From Aquitalea magnusonii (GTDB taxonomy: Bacteria; Pseudomonadota; Gammaproteobacteria; Burkholderiales; Chromobacteriaceae): DNA of 64,000 nt. The DNA is taken from assembly GCF_003202035.1 (NCBI RefSeq), contig NZ_QJKC01000006.1, forward strand, positions 124,001 to 188,000. Reading direction: 5' to 3'. This document shows positions 8,348-18,988 of the stretch, piece after piece (position 1 is the first letter of the stretch; each line of letters starts with the position of its first letter). The translations under genes and the position numbers were made by a program. The notes beneath the pieces are model-generated. The model ran no database searches and was not told where the DNA came from. It saw only the letters and a list, made by a program, of their open reading frames with translations.

Positions 8348-8630
8348 TTGACCCTACTCGTTTATTGCGACGACCTATGGCGGGGTCTGTTTTTGGTCGT
8401 TTTAAGACATTGACGGTGGTCGACTCTCGGCCAATTGTTGCCCGTCGCCGTTTCTGCAGACCGCTATTGACGGAAGTTTAAATAAGAAATCTGCTGGGCG
8501 GCCTACCGAGTGGAACTCGGTCGAAGCAATAGTTCGCTTGGTTAGCAATTTATTCGGTTTCGTTCTGTAACAATTATCTTTATAGCCTTGCATGGTTTAC
8601 GCTCAGATCCGTGGAAACATCTATGCCGCA
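8348..8630. other. Non-coding gap between two convergent island genes
   Basis: No gene is seen. The stretch 8390-8470 (rich in GGTCG and CGACC words) looks like decayed chromosomal filler of the kind often found at island edges. The short motif AATGGGTCGAAAGCAGA in the gap beyond the DUF2971-like gene (about 10059) looks like the same sort of filler. No clear intrinsic terminator could be identified for either gene. Confidence 0.3.
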
Positions 8631-9713
8631 CTACGAAAGAGATGACTTTATTATTCGGCCATCAGAAATGTTGAAACTTTTACATAGATCAACGATTACG
8701 TTCCTGAACCAATCAGGCGCATAAGGGTTGATGTATATATTATCAATCAAAGTATTAAGATCAATTTTAGCTTTCTTGAAAAAGCTTTTATTTTCCATGT
8801 CCCATATAATGCATCGAAGCTCATTTTCATAAGAAAATTCACGTTTTTTGTGCACAAAGGGCCAGAATCCGTTATCCTTTGGAATTATATAGCTATTCCA
8901 ATCTACATATCTAACCTTACCTATGTAAATCCGACCGGAAGCACTGTAAGGATTGTATGACTCATCACAAAATGAATTAACAAGTCGCGAATATCTAGAC
9001 TGAATACAGACCCCAAACTGTTCTGAATAAACTTTCCACATGGCAAAATTTTCAGAATCATTCAAGTGCCAACAATTAATAAACATTTGCTTTATTGCAT
9101 GTTTCTCGCCGTAGAGGTGCCGTCTCTCATTCAATTCAACAATCTCCACCAAGCTCAATGGCGAACCAAGATCTGGCGCAAATGGTGCTCCTTGATGTTC
9201 TGCTTGGCGGATTAGGTCTGCCAGCACTACTTCGGCATTAGTTCTTGAGGCTCCCTCTGTTTTATCATCACCCCTTAAGGAGTCTGCTCTGGAAAAAAAC
9301 AGCATATTAGTCTGAAGAAGATCCAAAAATTTTGGAAGCGTCAAATATCTCCATATTCTTGCATCATCCTCGTCAGGCTCAATAAAGCAAGGATGGCAGT
9401 AGTTCTCCAACTCCACTTTACCCCTAGCAATAAGCTCCTTGTATTTATCAAAAATATGAGACTCTCCCCCATTAAAGTCGTCATACGTAAGGACTTTTGT
9501 TTTCTCTGATCTATTTTCAATTGCATTCAAAACATTCAGGAAGGCAGTGCTTTCATGTAGTAGGCAGTCTTCCCTGGCAATTACCTCATCTATGATTTCT
9601 AAATGGTTAGTTTTGGCATAGCTACGCATGCGCCCAATACGCATTGCACATAAAGAGTCAGGATCATTTTTTTTATTTCTTAGCAGCAATACTACCTTGG
9701 CTTGGCTTTCCAT
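8631..9713 (-). CDS. Degenerate resolvase-like N-terminus fused to DUF2971-like domain
   Basis: 360 residues, strongly AT-rich. Residues 1-100 read like the serine-recombinase catalytic fold: VVLLLRN, then DPDSLCAMRIGRMRSYAKTN, HLEIIDEVIARED, AFLNVLNAIENR and VLTYDDF follow the order of the R-V-S, Q-x-x-x-L-x-x-Y and D-R-L-S-R blocks. The catalytic Ser of the R-V-S motif and the final R-L-S-R are absent, so recombination activity is unlikely. Residues about 115-360 fit DUF2971: IWRYLTLPKFLDLLQ, LFFSRADSLRGDD, MFINCWHLNDSENFAMWKVYS, FGVCIQSRYSRLV, FVHKKREFSYENELRCIIW, IYINPYAPDW. DUF2971 genes are frequent in mobile and defence regions; the function is unknown. ATG at 9713 preferred over TTG at 9728 because of AAGG upstream. 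Confidence 0.68.
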   Translation of the reverse strand: MESQAKVVLLLRNKKNDPDSLCAMRIGRMRSYAKTNHLEIIDEVIAREDCLLHESTAFLNVLNAIENRSEKTKVLTYDDFNGGESHIFDKYKELIARGKVELENYCHPCFIEPDEDDARIWRYLTLPKFLDLLQTNMLFFSRADSLRGDDKTEGASRTNAEVVLADLIRQAEHQGAPFAPDLGSPLSLVEIVELNERRHLYGEKHAIKQMFINCWHLNDSENFAMWKVYSEQFGVCIQSRYSRLVNSFCDESYNPYSASGRIYIGKVRYVDWNSYIIPKDNGFWPFVHKKREFSYENELRCIIWDMENKSFFKKAKIDLNTLIDNIYINPYAPDWFRNVIVDLCKSFNISDGRIIKSSLS

Positions 9714-10149
9714 TTTCTCGCCTTTCAATATATTTAAAATACTTATTTAGCATATCACATATGCCCCGAATGGCTCCAAGAGCCTGCTTAGATTGGGGAT
9801 GAAGACTTGATCAGATAGTCTCTAAGCAGAGCAGTCGATCATCTTCGCAGCATGACAGACACCACTGGTGTGGAAGATATGCGGCATGTCGGGAGAGCTT
9901 CAAACACATACGGCGGCAGAGCTGGCTGATGTCAACCCGGCATATCAGGCGTAGCCGCATAGAGTGTCAGAGACCTAGAGAGTCGCCTATCTCGCGGGAC
10001 GATCCAACTCGCTTCACTTCAAATTTTTAATGACCACTTCCTGTAGGCTCGACTGTCTTCAATGGGTCGAAAGCAGAAATTCCATTCTCTATGTTGGCCT
10101 TACCTTACGGAGTCACCCACATCCCCCGGCCTTTCCTGCCGAACCGATG
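9714..10149. other. Non-coding stretch between DUF2971-like gene and repeat copy B
   Basis: The first 60 bases are AT-rich (runs of A/T around 9725-9760) and should contain the promoter of the minus-strand gene. The rest (about 9770-10140) has no convincing gene on either strand and looks like decayed sequence; a fragment of an insertion sequence is possible, but I recognise no transposase residues. Confidence 0.35.
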
Positions 10150-10491
10150 CCACCCACGGGCCCCGTCAAGCATGCCGACGGGTGGACGGGGCGAGGTGTT
10201 AAGCGCCTGCTTTGTTTGAGCGATTTGACGTTAGCAAATCGCGAGTTCAGGCGCGCCTCGCCCCGGTCGGGCCCTGTCGGGTAGCCGCAGGCCATGCTTG
10301 CTGGGTGGCCTTTAGGGATGAAAGGGATCTTTGGCCAAGCAAAGATCCCTTTCCCGTTCGCCGCGCGGAAGCGGCACTCAAATCATCATCCGCGTGAGCG
10401 GATGCAAAACCCTGTTAATTTCGCTACATAAGCCGGATGTATCTGGTCGGATCGTGGCGGAACGCCCCGGTAATTCCAGGGCTTCCGCCCT
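10150..10491 (+). repeat. Structured inverted repeat, copy B
   Basis: Plus-strand partner of copy A (7396-7723, minus). Visible stems: GCCCCGTC/GACGGGGC, GCGCCTG (10203-10209)/CAGGCGC (10248-10254) around GCGATTTG/CAAATCGC (10220-10242), a 10-bp hairpin GGGATCTTTG/CAAAGATCCC with loop GCCAAG (10324-10349), CCGC/GCGG, ATCCGC-GTGA-GCGGAT (10388-10403) and GGCGGAA/TTCCGCC near the end. Copies A and B face each other, bracketing the AT-rich cargo. Confidence 0.82.
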
Positions 10492-10596
10492 ACGCACCTA
10501 CCCTGCAGGATGTATTCCCCGAAGGGGCTATCTACTGTGAAACGCTCCGGAATAAATTCATTTTCTCCGCTGAAAAACCACCACACCAACGCACCA

Positions 10597-10740
10597 CGGG
10601 CCCTGTCGGGCAGTCGCAGGCCATACGATGCGGCTAGCTTTTCCCGTAGTGGGGATCTTTGGCCAAGCAAAGATCCCTTTCCCGTCCACCGCGCGGAAGC
10701 GGCATTGCAAAACATCATCCGCGTGAGCGGATACAAAACC
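10597..10740 (+). repeat. Structured repeat, partial copy C
   Basis: Direct repeat of the 3' half of copy B, starting at CGGGCCCTGTCGGGCAG. It keeps the 10-bp hairpin with the same stem and loop as copy B (10652-10677), the CCGC/GCGG hairpin and ATCCGC-GTGA-GCGGAT (10717-10732), while the spacer between the first block and the hairpin is quite different. This shows that the 3' hairpin group is the best-kept unit. Confidence 0.8.
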
Positions 10741-10856
10741 TCAGCCTGCCCACCGCACAATCAAGCTCACGTAAAGTAGTCAATTACCATAGAATACTTT
10801 GATGATGCTGTGGTTTCTCACGTCCTCACGCTGCGGAGGAAGAACGGGGAGATAAT

Positions 10857-12446
10857 GTGACCGACAATGTATCCGAAGCTGCCTTGCAGCATGGCCTGGC
10901 TGCTGGTGAATTCTGGCCAGCCTTCCAGCCCCAGTTGAATCTGGTCAACGGACACGTTTGTGGCTTCGAGGTGCTGGCGCGCTGGGACTCCCCGCAGTAT
11001 GGACGCGTCTCCCCTGCCATTTTCATTCCGCTGGCCGAGCGCAGCGGCATGTTACATGCCCTGCTGCTGCAACTGATGGGCGAGGCTTGCCGTGTAGCGG
11101 CAAGCTGGCCGGGTCAGTTCTCGCTGGCATTCAACCTGGCACCCAGCCAGTTTCTGTTACCGACACTGGTAAGCGACCTGCTGGTCACCGTAGGTAGCAG
11201 TGGTTTTCCCTTGTCACGGGTGGTGATTGAAATCACGGAAAGCGAGCTGTTCCACGATAACGCCTCCGTGCAGCAGGTGCTGGATGACCTGAAACTACAC
11301 GGCATGGCGCTGTCGCTGGACGATTTTGGCACCGGCTATTCCAGTCTGACCCGGCTGAATTCACTGCCGTTTGATGAACTGAAGATCGATGCCAGTTTCG
11401 TGGCAGCGTTAAGCAGCGACATGCAATCGCTGCGGATCGTGACTGCCGTGCTGGGGCTCGGCCAAAGCCTGGGGCTGACCGTTGTCGCCGAAGGCGTGGA
11501 AAGCACGGAACAGGCCGCCGTACTGCGCAAACTGGGTTGCGATGCCGGACAAGGCTTTCTGTGGTCACCGGCGGTGCCCGCGGCACAAGCCTTGCAGTTG
11601 CTGCAGCAATGGGGCGTGGCACCAACCCAGACCACGCTGGACCTGTCGCCCTTCCAGCGCCTGCACCAGCTGGAAGCGCTGTACCAGGATTCCCCGGTTG
11701 GCTTGTGCTTCATCGATTGCCAGATGCGCATTGTCAGTGCCAACCAGCTGCTGGCCCGCTATCTGGGCGTGGAGCTGGACTACATTCTGCGCAAGCCGGC
11801 CAGCCAGATATTCGGTCATGAAATGACCCCCAACCTCATGGCGGTGCTGGTGCGGGTCATGGCGGGTGAAATCTGTGAAACCACCGAGTACCGCCATCAA
11901 CCCAGTGGTACTACCTTCCTGATTGCCCATCAACGCATTGTCGATGCCCAGCAACTTCCGCTGGGTGTGTCCTTGGTATTGGTCGACATTACCAGCCGTG
12001 TAGAAGCGGAAAAGCAGCTGCGGCAAAGCGAAACCCACTTCCGGACGGTGCTGGAGCTGGGCCCCAATGTTACCTGGCGCGCCAATTGCGACGGGCTGGT
12101 TGACTATATGGGTGAATTCGTCGATTGCCCGGCCGATTCCAGTTATCAGGAACGTCACGCTTGCTGGCTGGCACGCATGGATCCGGATGACCGGGTGCGT
12201 GTACGCGAAACCTGGCTGAAGCACCTGCCCAGCAAGAAGCCGTTTCTGGTTGAATTCCGCATTTTGTGGCCGGATGGCAGCTGGCGCTGGATGCGCAGCC
12301 GGGCCTTTCCATCCCTGAGCGCACAAGGGGAGGTACTGGCCTGGTACGGCATCATTTCCGACGTCACCACCGAGCACGAGTTGGTATTGCGCGTGGAGGC
12401 CCTGGAACAGCAACTGCGCCAACATCAGTCCAGCGCCTCTTGCTAG
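10857..12446 (+). CDS. EAL-PAS-PAS c-di-GMP phosphodiesterase
   Basis: 529 residues, cytoplasmic. Residues about 15-255 form an EAL domain in which the signature reads EVL (38-40). The other catalytic positions look intact: N93, the ITES glutamate (about 127), D155-D156 in DDFG, K176, E212 in EGVE and Q232. Two PAS domains follow (about 270-385 and 390-510), the second with a typical WPDGSWRWMRSR end. EAL-first order with C-terminal PAS is less common than the reverse. The start is GTG at 10857 with GGGGAG 6 bases upstream; an ATG overlapping it by two bases is closed by TGA at once. Predicted to hydrolyse c-di-GMP to pGpG under control of an unknown PAS signal. Confidence 0.9.
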   Translation: MTDNVSEAALQHGLAAGEFWPAFQPQLNLVNGHVCGFEVLARWDSPQYGRVSPAIFIPLAERSGMLHALLLQLMGEACRVAASWPGQFSLAFNLAPSQFLLPTLVSDLLVTVGSSGFPLSRVVIEITESELFHDNASVQQVLDDLKLHGMALSLDDFGTGYSSLTRLNSLPFDELKIDASFVAALSSDMQSLRIVTAVLGLGQSLGLTVVAEGVESTEQAAVLRKLGCDAGQGFLWSPAVPAAQALQLLQQWGVAPTQTTLDLSPFQRLHQLEALYQDSPVGLCFIDCQMRIVSANQLLARYLGVELDYILRKPASQIFGHEMTPNLMAVLVRVMAGEICETTEYRHQPSGTTFLIAHQRIVDAQQLPLGVSLVLVDITSRVEAEKQLRQSETHFRTVLELGPNVTWRANCDGLVDYMGEFVDCPADSSYQERHACWLARMDPDDRVRVRETWLKHLPSKKPFLVEFRILWPDGSWRWMRSRAFPSLSAQGEVLAWYGIISDVTTEHELVLRVEALEQQLRQHQSSASC

Positions 12447-12521
12447 TGCGGCTTGCTACTGCCTTTCCCAAACGAAAGACAGACAAGGCGATTGTCGGAG
12501 AAGCCCCATTGCAGTCGGCTT

Positions 12522-12633
12522 AGAGCGGCTAACAAAAACCCTGCTGCTGCGTTGCGCCTCCTTGCCCTACCCTTGTCCTGTCGGCGTCGGCGCGCCTTGC
12601 CCCAGGGACGCTACGCTATTTTTTAGCTGCTCT
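12522..12633. repeat. Possible MITE-like element with imperfect terminal inverted repeats
   Basis: The left end AGAGCGGCTAACAAAA and the complement of the right end AGAGCAGCTAAAAAA match with one substitution and one indel, about 112 bases apart. The interior is GC-rich with GCGCC and GGCGCGCC words. No coding capacity. A second copy in the same genome would be needed to call it mobile. Confidence 0.42.
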
Positions 12634-12699
12634 TAATGGCGATGGGCCACGGGCAAAAGATGGGAAACAGGCTGTGCATTGCAACAATATGCAGACGAC

Positions 12700-12730
12700 A
12701 AAAAAAGGGCCTGGGCAAATTGCCCAGGCC
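12700..12730 (-). terminator. Intrinsic terminator on the minus strand without an assigned gene
   Basis: An 11-bp near-perfect palindrome GGCCTGGGCAA/TTGCCCAGGCC (12708-12730) is followed on the minus strand by CTTTTTTT. No T-run follows on the plus strand. It therefore ends a minus-strand transcript starting between about 12740 and 12970, either a small RNA or a very small gene. Confidence 0.75.
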
Positions 12731-12973
12731 TGGCTTGATGCACGATTAAAGCCGCAGATTGCAACGGGACAGACTCACTCGCAAACCCGGCGCCACCGGG
12801 GATGCACGGGTATCTATGCAAACACCGTGCCAGCTTTTTTCCAGCCCTTTACCAGCCGTTTCCACTTGATGTACCGCCATTTCTTGCTGCGCCGCACCAA
12901 AATCTCGCCGCAACTGCACCGAATTCAGGATTTCCTGCACAACGCTGCAGCATGATTACGCTATGATTAGCGC

Positions 12974-13795
12974 ATGAATACGCCTGCCAACACCAGCAAA
13001 CCAGTGCCGCAGCCCGAAGTCGAACTGCGCGCGCCGGAAAACGAGAACACCCTCGCCACCCTGGCCATGCCGCTGGGTGAAACGGTATTGACGCTGACTG
13101 CCAGCGGGATTCCCATTTACGGCATTCTGCACCGTAGCCGCGCCATGACAGGCCAGTCCGACTTCTTCCGCCTGCAGTTCCGGGGCTTTGCCCGTACCGA
13201 GGGCAATCAGTGGCTGCATTACGCCAATGACGAAGCCCGTTTTCACACCGGCTACAACTGTGCCTGGGTGCGGGTGGACCATCCCAGCCGTTCGGTCACC
13301 TTTGGCCCCAAGAACGGTATCAACTGCGTGGAAGCCTTTGCCGGGCTGGGGCTGGATACCTTTCTGTTTGCCCAGACCATCATCTGGGTCAAGGGCGCCT
13401 ACCCTGACTACGCCATCAGTCCGGGCCTGATCACCCTGACCGGCAATGTCAGCGAAGAAGAAAAGCTGCGGCGCAATGCCTTCTACGCCAGCCAGGGCTT
13501 CCAGTTCGACTGGCAGGATGCCGCACAGCGCAGCGGCCTGTATTTCAAGGACAAGGTCAGCCGCCTGCTGGGCGTGTGGGACAAGGAGCATATCCAGGAG
13601 GTGGGTGGCGAGGCCATGCTGCAAGCGCTGGCGCAGCAGGACGAAACGCGGGCGGCGCTGGAAGACAAGGTCAACCGGCTGGAGTCGTCCTGCAGCAGCA
13701 TGAAATCGGCCCTGCAAAGAGAGCGCAATACCTCGCAAATCCTGATGGGCGTGCTGATTATCGGGGTGATGCTAGCCTTATGGGCCTTGATTTAA
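12974..13795 (+). CDS. Tail-anchored protein, possibly GNAT-like domain
   Basis: 273 residues, no firm family. The N-terminal 40 residues are polar. Residues about 40-200 hold a mixed alpha/beta domain; NVSEEEKLRRNAFYASQGFQF resembles the last helix-strand of GNAT acetyltransferases (R-x-x-F-Y-x-x-x-G-F), so a degenerate acetyltransferase fold is possible. Residues about 215-250 predict a coiled coil (DETRAALEDKVNRLESSCSS), and the last 20 residues (ILMGVLIIGVMLALWALI) form a single membrane helix at the very C-terminus, a tail anchor leaving the domain in the cytoplasm. An intrinsic terminator follows at 13803-13826. No partner gene is evident. Confidence 0.6.
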   Translation: MNTPANTSKPVPQPEVELRAPENENTLATLAMPLGETVLTLTASGIPIYGILHRSRAMTGQSDFFRLQFRGFARTEGNQWLHYANDEARFHTGYNCAWVRVDHPSRSVTFGPKNGINCVEAFAGLGLDTFLFAQTIIWVKGAYPDYAISPGLITLTGNVSEEEKLRRNAFYASQGFQFDWQDAAQRSGLYFKDKVSRLLGVWDKEHIQEVGGEAMLQALAQQDETRAALEDKVNRLESSCSSMKSALQRERNTSQILMGVLIIGVMLALWALI

Positions 13796-13802
13796 GCTGA
13801 CT

Positions 13803-13826
13803 ACCGGTTAATCCCTACCGGTTTTT
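13803..13826 (+). terminator. Intrinsic terminator after the tail-anchored protein gene
   Basis: ACCGGT (13803-13808) and ACCGGT (13817-13822) are self-complementary and can pair across an 8-base loop, followed by a short T-run. It lies 8 bases after the stop codon. Confidence 0.65.
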
Positions 13827-14068
13827 CAAGTTAAATTCTATAAAAAGACATAGGCATGCCCTACATCAAACTTCGATTACGGGCCTGCCCTTACCATTCC
13901 GGCATGGCGGGATGGCCGAGTGAAGCCACAGCCAGCGGCAAGGGGTGTTCAGCGTGGCAAAAAGTTCATGCAGCAGGCACTCCCTGGCCGGCGGCCAGCT
14001 TCGCGGCCAATAACTAAAGAATAAGGACATGGCTGTTTCTGCGGGCGGAAGCAGCAAGCGGGGCAAAG

Positions 14069-15757
14069 ATGAAACAAGAGAAACAAGGTATTGCCGGGCT
14101 GTTCCAGCACGGCCTGGGCAAACTGAGCCTGGAATGGGTGATTCCCCTGTTCAGCCTGTTCCTGATTGCCATGATCTGGAGCGCGGTGCTGTGGCAGGTC
14201 AATGCCGATCATGCCCGCAGCCGGCTGGAAATGCAGCGGCAAAGCGAAAACATGGTGCGGGTGTTCGAAGAACACATCTCGCGCACCATTCGCGCCGTCG
14301 ATCAGTCGGTACTCTTCCTGAAATACCAGTACGAGTCCGAAGGCAGCAAGATGGACATTCGCAGCTATCTGGACAAGGGCATTATCCAGAGTCAGCTGTT
14401 TGTCGGGCTGTACATCATTGGCCCGGACGGCATACTGCAGTTGTCCAGCGTGCCCAATAGCAAGCGCATGGACCTGAGCGACCGCGAACACTTCAAGGTG
14501 CATATCGCCAAGGACAGCGGGCAGCTGTTCATCAGCAAGCCGGTGCATGGACGCGCCTCGAATAAATGGTCGCTGCAGTTCACCCGCCGCATCAACAAGC
14601 CGGACGGCAGCTTTGGCGGCGTGGTGGTGGTGTCGGTCGATCCGTTTTACTTCACCAACTTTTACAAAGACCTCGACCTGGGCAAGACCGGCGTGGTGAC
14701 GCTGGTAGGTCAGGACGGCATCGTGCGCGCCCGTACCAGTGCCAAGGATATCGGCATCGGTATGGACATCCACAGCAGCGGGCTGTTCAAGCAATGGCCA
14801 GGACATGACCACGGTGCCTACCAGCAGCTCAGCAGCATCGACAAGGTGCAGCGTACCGTCAGCTTCCGCGCGGTGGAAGGCTACCCGCTGGCAGTGCTGA
14901 TGGGCGTGGGTGAAGAGGAGGCCATGGCGGACTATTACGAACACCGCAATGCCTACTTCACCGTCGCGGCCATCATGTCGCTGCTGGTATGCCTGGCCGG
15001 CTACGTGATGTACCACATGGCCGCCAACCTGAAAAACAGCAAGGCACAGGCCGAATCGGCCAACCGCATGAAGTCGGAATTCCTCGCCCACATGTCGCAC
15101 GAACTGCGCACGCCGCTGAACGGCATTCTGGGTTGCTCGGAATTCCTGCAGGCCACGCTGAGCGATCCGGCCGATCTGGAAACAGCCGGCATGATCCACA
15201 AGAGCGGCCAGCATTTGCTCAAGCTAGTCAATTCGATTCTGGACATGGCGCGCATCGAGGCCGGCCGCATGCCAATGGAAATTGTCGAGGTACAATTGCC
15301 CACGATGCTGCGCGATGTGGTGGAACTGTACCGGCTCAAGGCCGAAGGCAAGGGCCTGCAGCTGACACTGGACTACCAGCAGGCGCCAGGCAGCCCGGAA
15401 AGTTGCCGCCTGGACCGCACCAAGCTGACCCAGGTGCTGAACAATCTGCTGGACAATGCGGTGAAGTTTACCGAGCACGGCAGCATACAGGTTGCAGCCC
15501 GCGTCAGCGCACAGGAATTGCAGCTGGACATTCGCGACAGCGGCTGCGGCATTCCGCTGGAGCAACAACAACTGGTCTTCGAACGCTTCCGCCAGGCCGA
15601 TGCCTTCCTGACCCGTGCCCAGAGTGGCTCCGGGCTGGGGCTGGCACTGGTGAAGGAACTGGTCCGGCTGATGTCCGGCAAGGTCGGTTTTGAATCACAA
15701 GTCGGCGTGGGCACGGTATTCCACGTCAGCATTCCCGTGGAAGGAAAGCAAGAATGA
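14069..15757 (+). CDS. Membrane sensor histidine kinase with periplasmic Cache/PDC-like domain
   Basis: 562 residues. A first membrane helix (about 23-43), an extracytoplasmic sensor of some 250 residues with Cache/PDC features (FVGLYIIGPDGILQLSS, DLSDREHFKVHI, SFGGVVVVSVDPFYF), a second helix (about 297-318), then HisKA with the phospho-acceptor His344 in HMSHELRTPL and a HATPase domain (N box NNLLDNAVKFTE, G boxes DSGCGIP and GSGLGLAL). The stop overlaps the next gene, a lone receiver, by ATGA, so the two are translationally coupled and probably form a phosphorelay with the hybrid kinase downstream. The Cache domain suggests a small-molecule ligand; which one is not visible. Confidence 0.92.
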   Translation: MKQEKQGIAGLFQHGLGKLSLEWVIPLFSLFLIAMIWSAVLWQVNADHARSRLEMQRQSENMVRVFEEHISRTIRAVDQSVLFLKYQYESEGSKMDIRSYLDKGIIQSQLFVGLYIIGPDGILQLSSVPNSKRMDLSDREHFKVHIAKDSGQLFISKPVHGRASNKWSLQFTRRINKPDGSFGGVVVVSVDPFYFTNFYKDLDLGKTGVVTLVGQDGIVRARTSAKDIGIGMDIHSSGLFKQWPGHDHGAYQQLSSIDKVQRTVSFRAVEGYPLAVLMGVGEEEAMADYYEHRNAYFTVAAIMSLLVCLAGYVMYHMAANLKNSKAQAESANRMKSEFLAHMSHELRTPLNGILGCSEFLQATLSDPADLETAGMIHKSGQHLLKLVNSILDMARIEAGRMPMEIVEVQLPTMLRDVVELYRLKAEGKGLQLTLDYQQAPGSPESCRLDRTKLTQVLNNLLDNAVKFTEHGSIQVAARVSAQELQLDIRDSGCGIPLEQQQLVFERFRQADAFLTRAQSGSGLGLALVKELVRLMSGKVGFESQVGVGTVFHVSIPVEGKQE

Positions 15758-16125
15758 GCGCGCTGGACACCATTCTTGTCGTGGACGACGACGAGATCAA
15801 TCGCAAGGTGGCAGGGCTGTTCCTGCAGCGCATGGGTTGGAAAACCGATCAGGCTTCCAGTGCTTTCGAGGCCCTGGAACAGCTGCAGCAACATGAATAT
15901 CACTGCGTATTGCTGGACATCAGCATGCCGGGCATGAGCGGCATCGAACTGTGCCACCACCTGCGCGGCAACCCGCGCTGGCATGACTTGCGCCTGATCG
16001 CCTATACCGCCCATGCCATGAGCGACGAGCAGGAAGCCATACTGCAGGCCGGCTTTGACGCCATCGTCACCAAGCCGCTGACCCGCGACAGCCTGGTCGC
16101 CGCGCTGGCTTCCCCGGCAGGCTGA
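15754..16125 (+). CDS. Single-domain response regulator (CheY-like receiver)
   Basis: 123 residues, one receiver domain and nothing else. Acidic pocket DDDE near residues 11-14, phospho-acceptor D55 in VLLDISMPGMSG and the conserved lysine in VTKPL. No output domain, so it acts by protein contact, for example as a shuttle between the kinase upstream (4-bp overlap) and the hybrid kinase/HPt protein encoded 97 bp downstream. Confidence 0.92.
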   Translation: MSALDTILVVDDDEINRKVAGLFLQRMGWKTDQASSAFEALEQLQQHEYHCVLLDISMPGMSGIELCHHLRGNPRWHDLRLIAYTAHAMSDEQEAILQAGFDAIVTKPLTRDSLVAALASPAG

Positions 16126-16222
16126 GCCCACCGCCAAGCTTGCTGACCCTAACCGATATGCGGAACCCACGCACCATGCACGCCCCACGCCACACCACAT
16201 CCTCCGCGGAGCACAGTTAACG

Positions 16223-18985
<2,763 letters not shown>

Positions 18986-18988
18986 GCC

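Larger units (their letters stand above)
12447..12973. other. Long intergenic region with inverted-repeat element and orphan terminator
   Basis: About 530 bases with no secure gene on the plus strand. It holds a possible miniature inverted-repeat element (12522-12633) and a minus-strand terminator (12700-12730). A small minus-strand frame (12746-12940, GTG start, 64 codons) lies just before that terminator. Confidence 0.5.

Noticed and set aside
8348-8481. Short frame at the end of the membrane-protein gene
   Set aside because: It overlaps the gene in another phase and has no ribosome site or recognisable content.
9770-10020. Possible insertion-sequence remnant
   Set aside because: No transposase motif, no matching inverted ends and no target duplication could be found by eye.
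7396-10740. CRISPR array, suggested by repeated hairpins
   Set aside because: Only three copies, of unequal length and spacing and in both orientations; no regular spacers and no cas genes.
10113-10779. Short frames in repeat copies B and C resembling frames in copy A
   Set aside because: Similarity follows from the nucleotide repeat itself; frames start and stop at different places in each copy and lack ribosome sites.
13905-13990. tRNA-Ser/Leu-like start (GGGATGGCCGAGTGA)
   Set aside because: No acceptor-stem complement, anticodon arm or T-loop could be placed downstream; only the D-arm-like words match.
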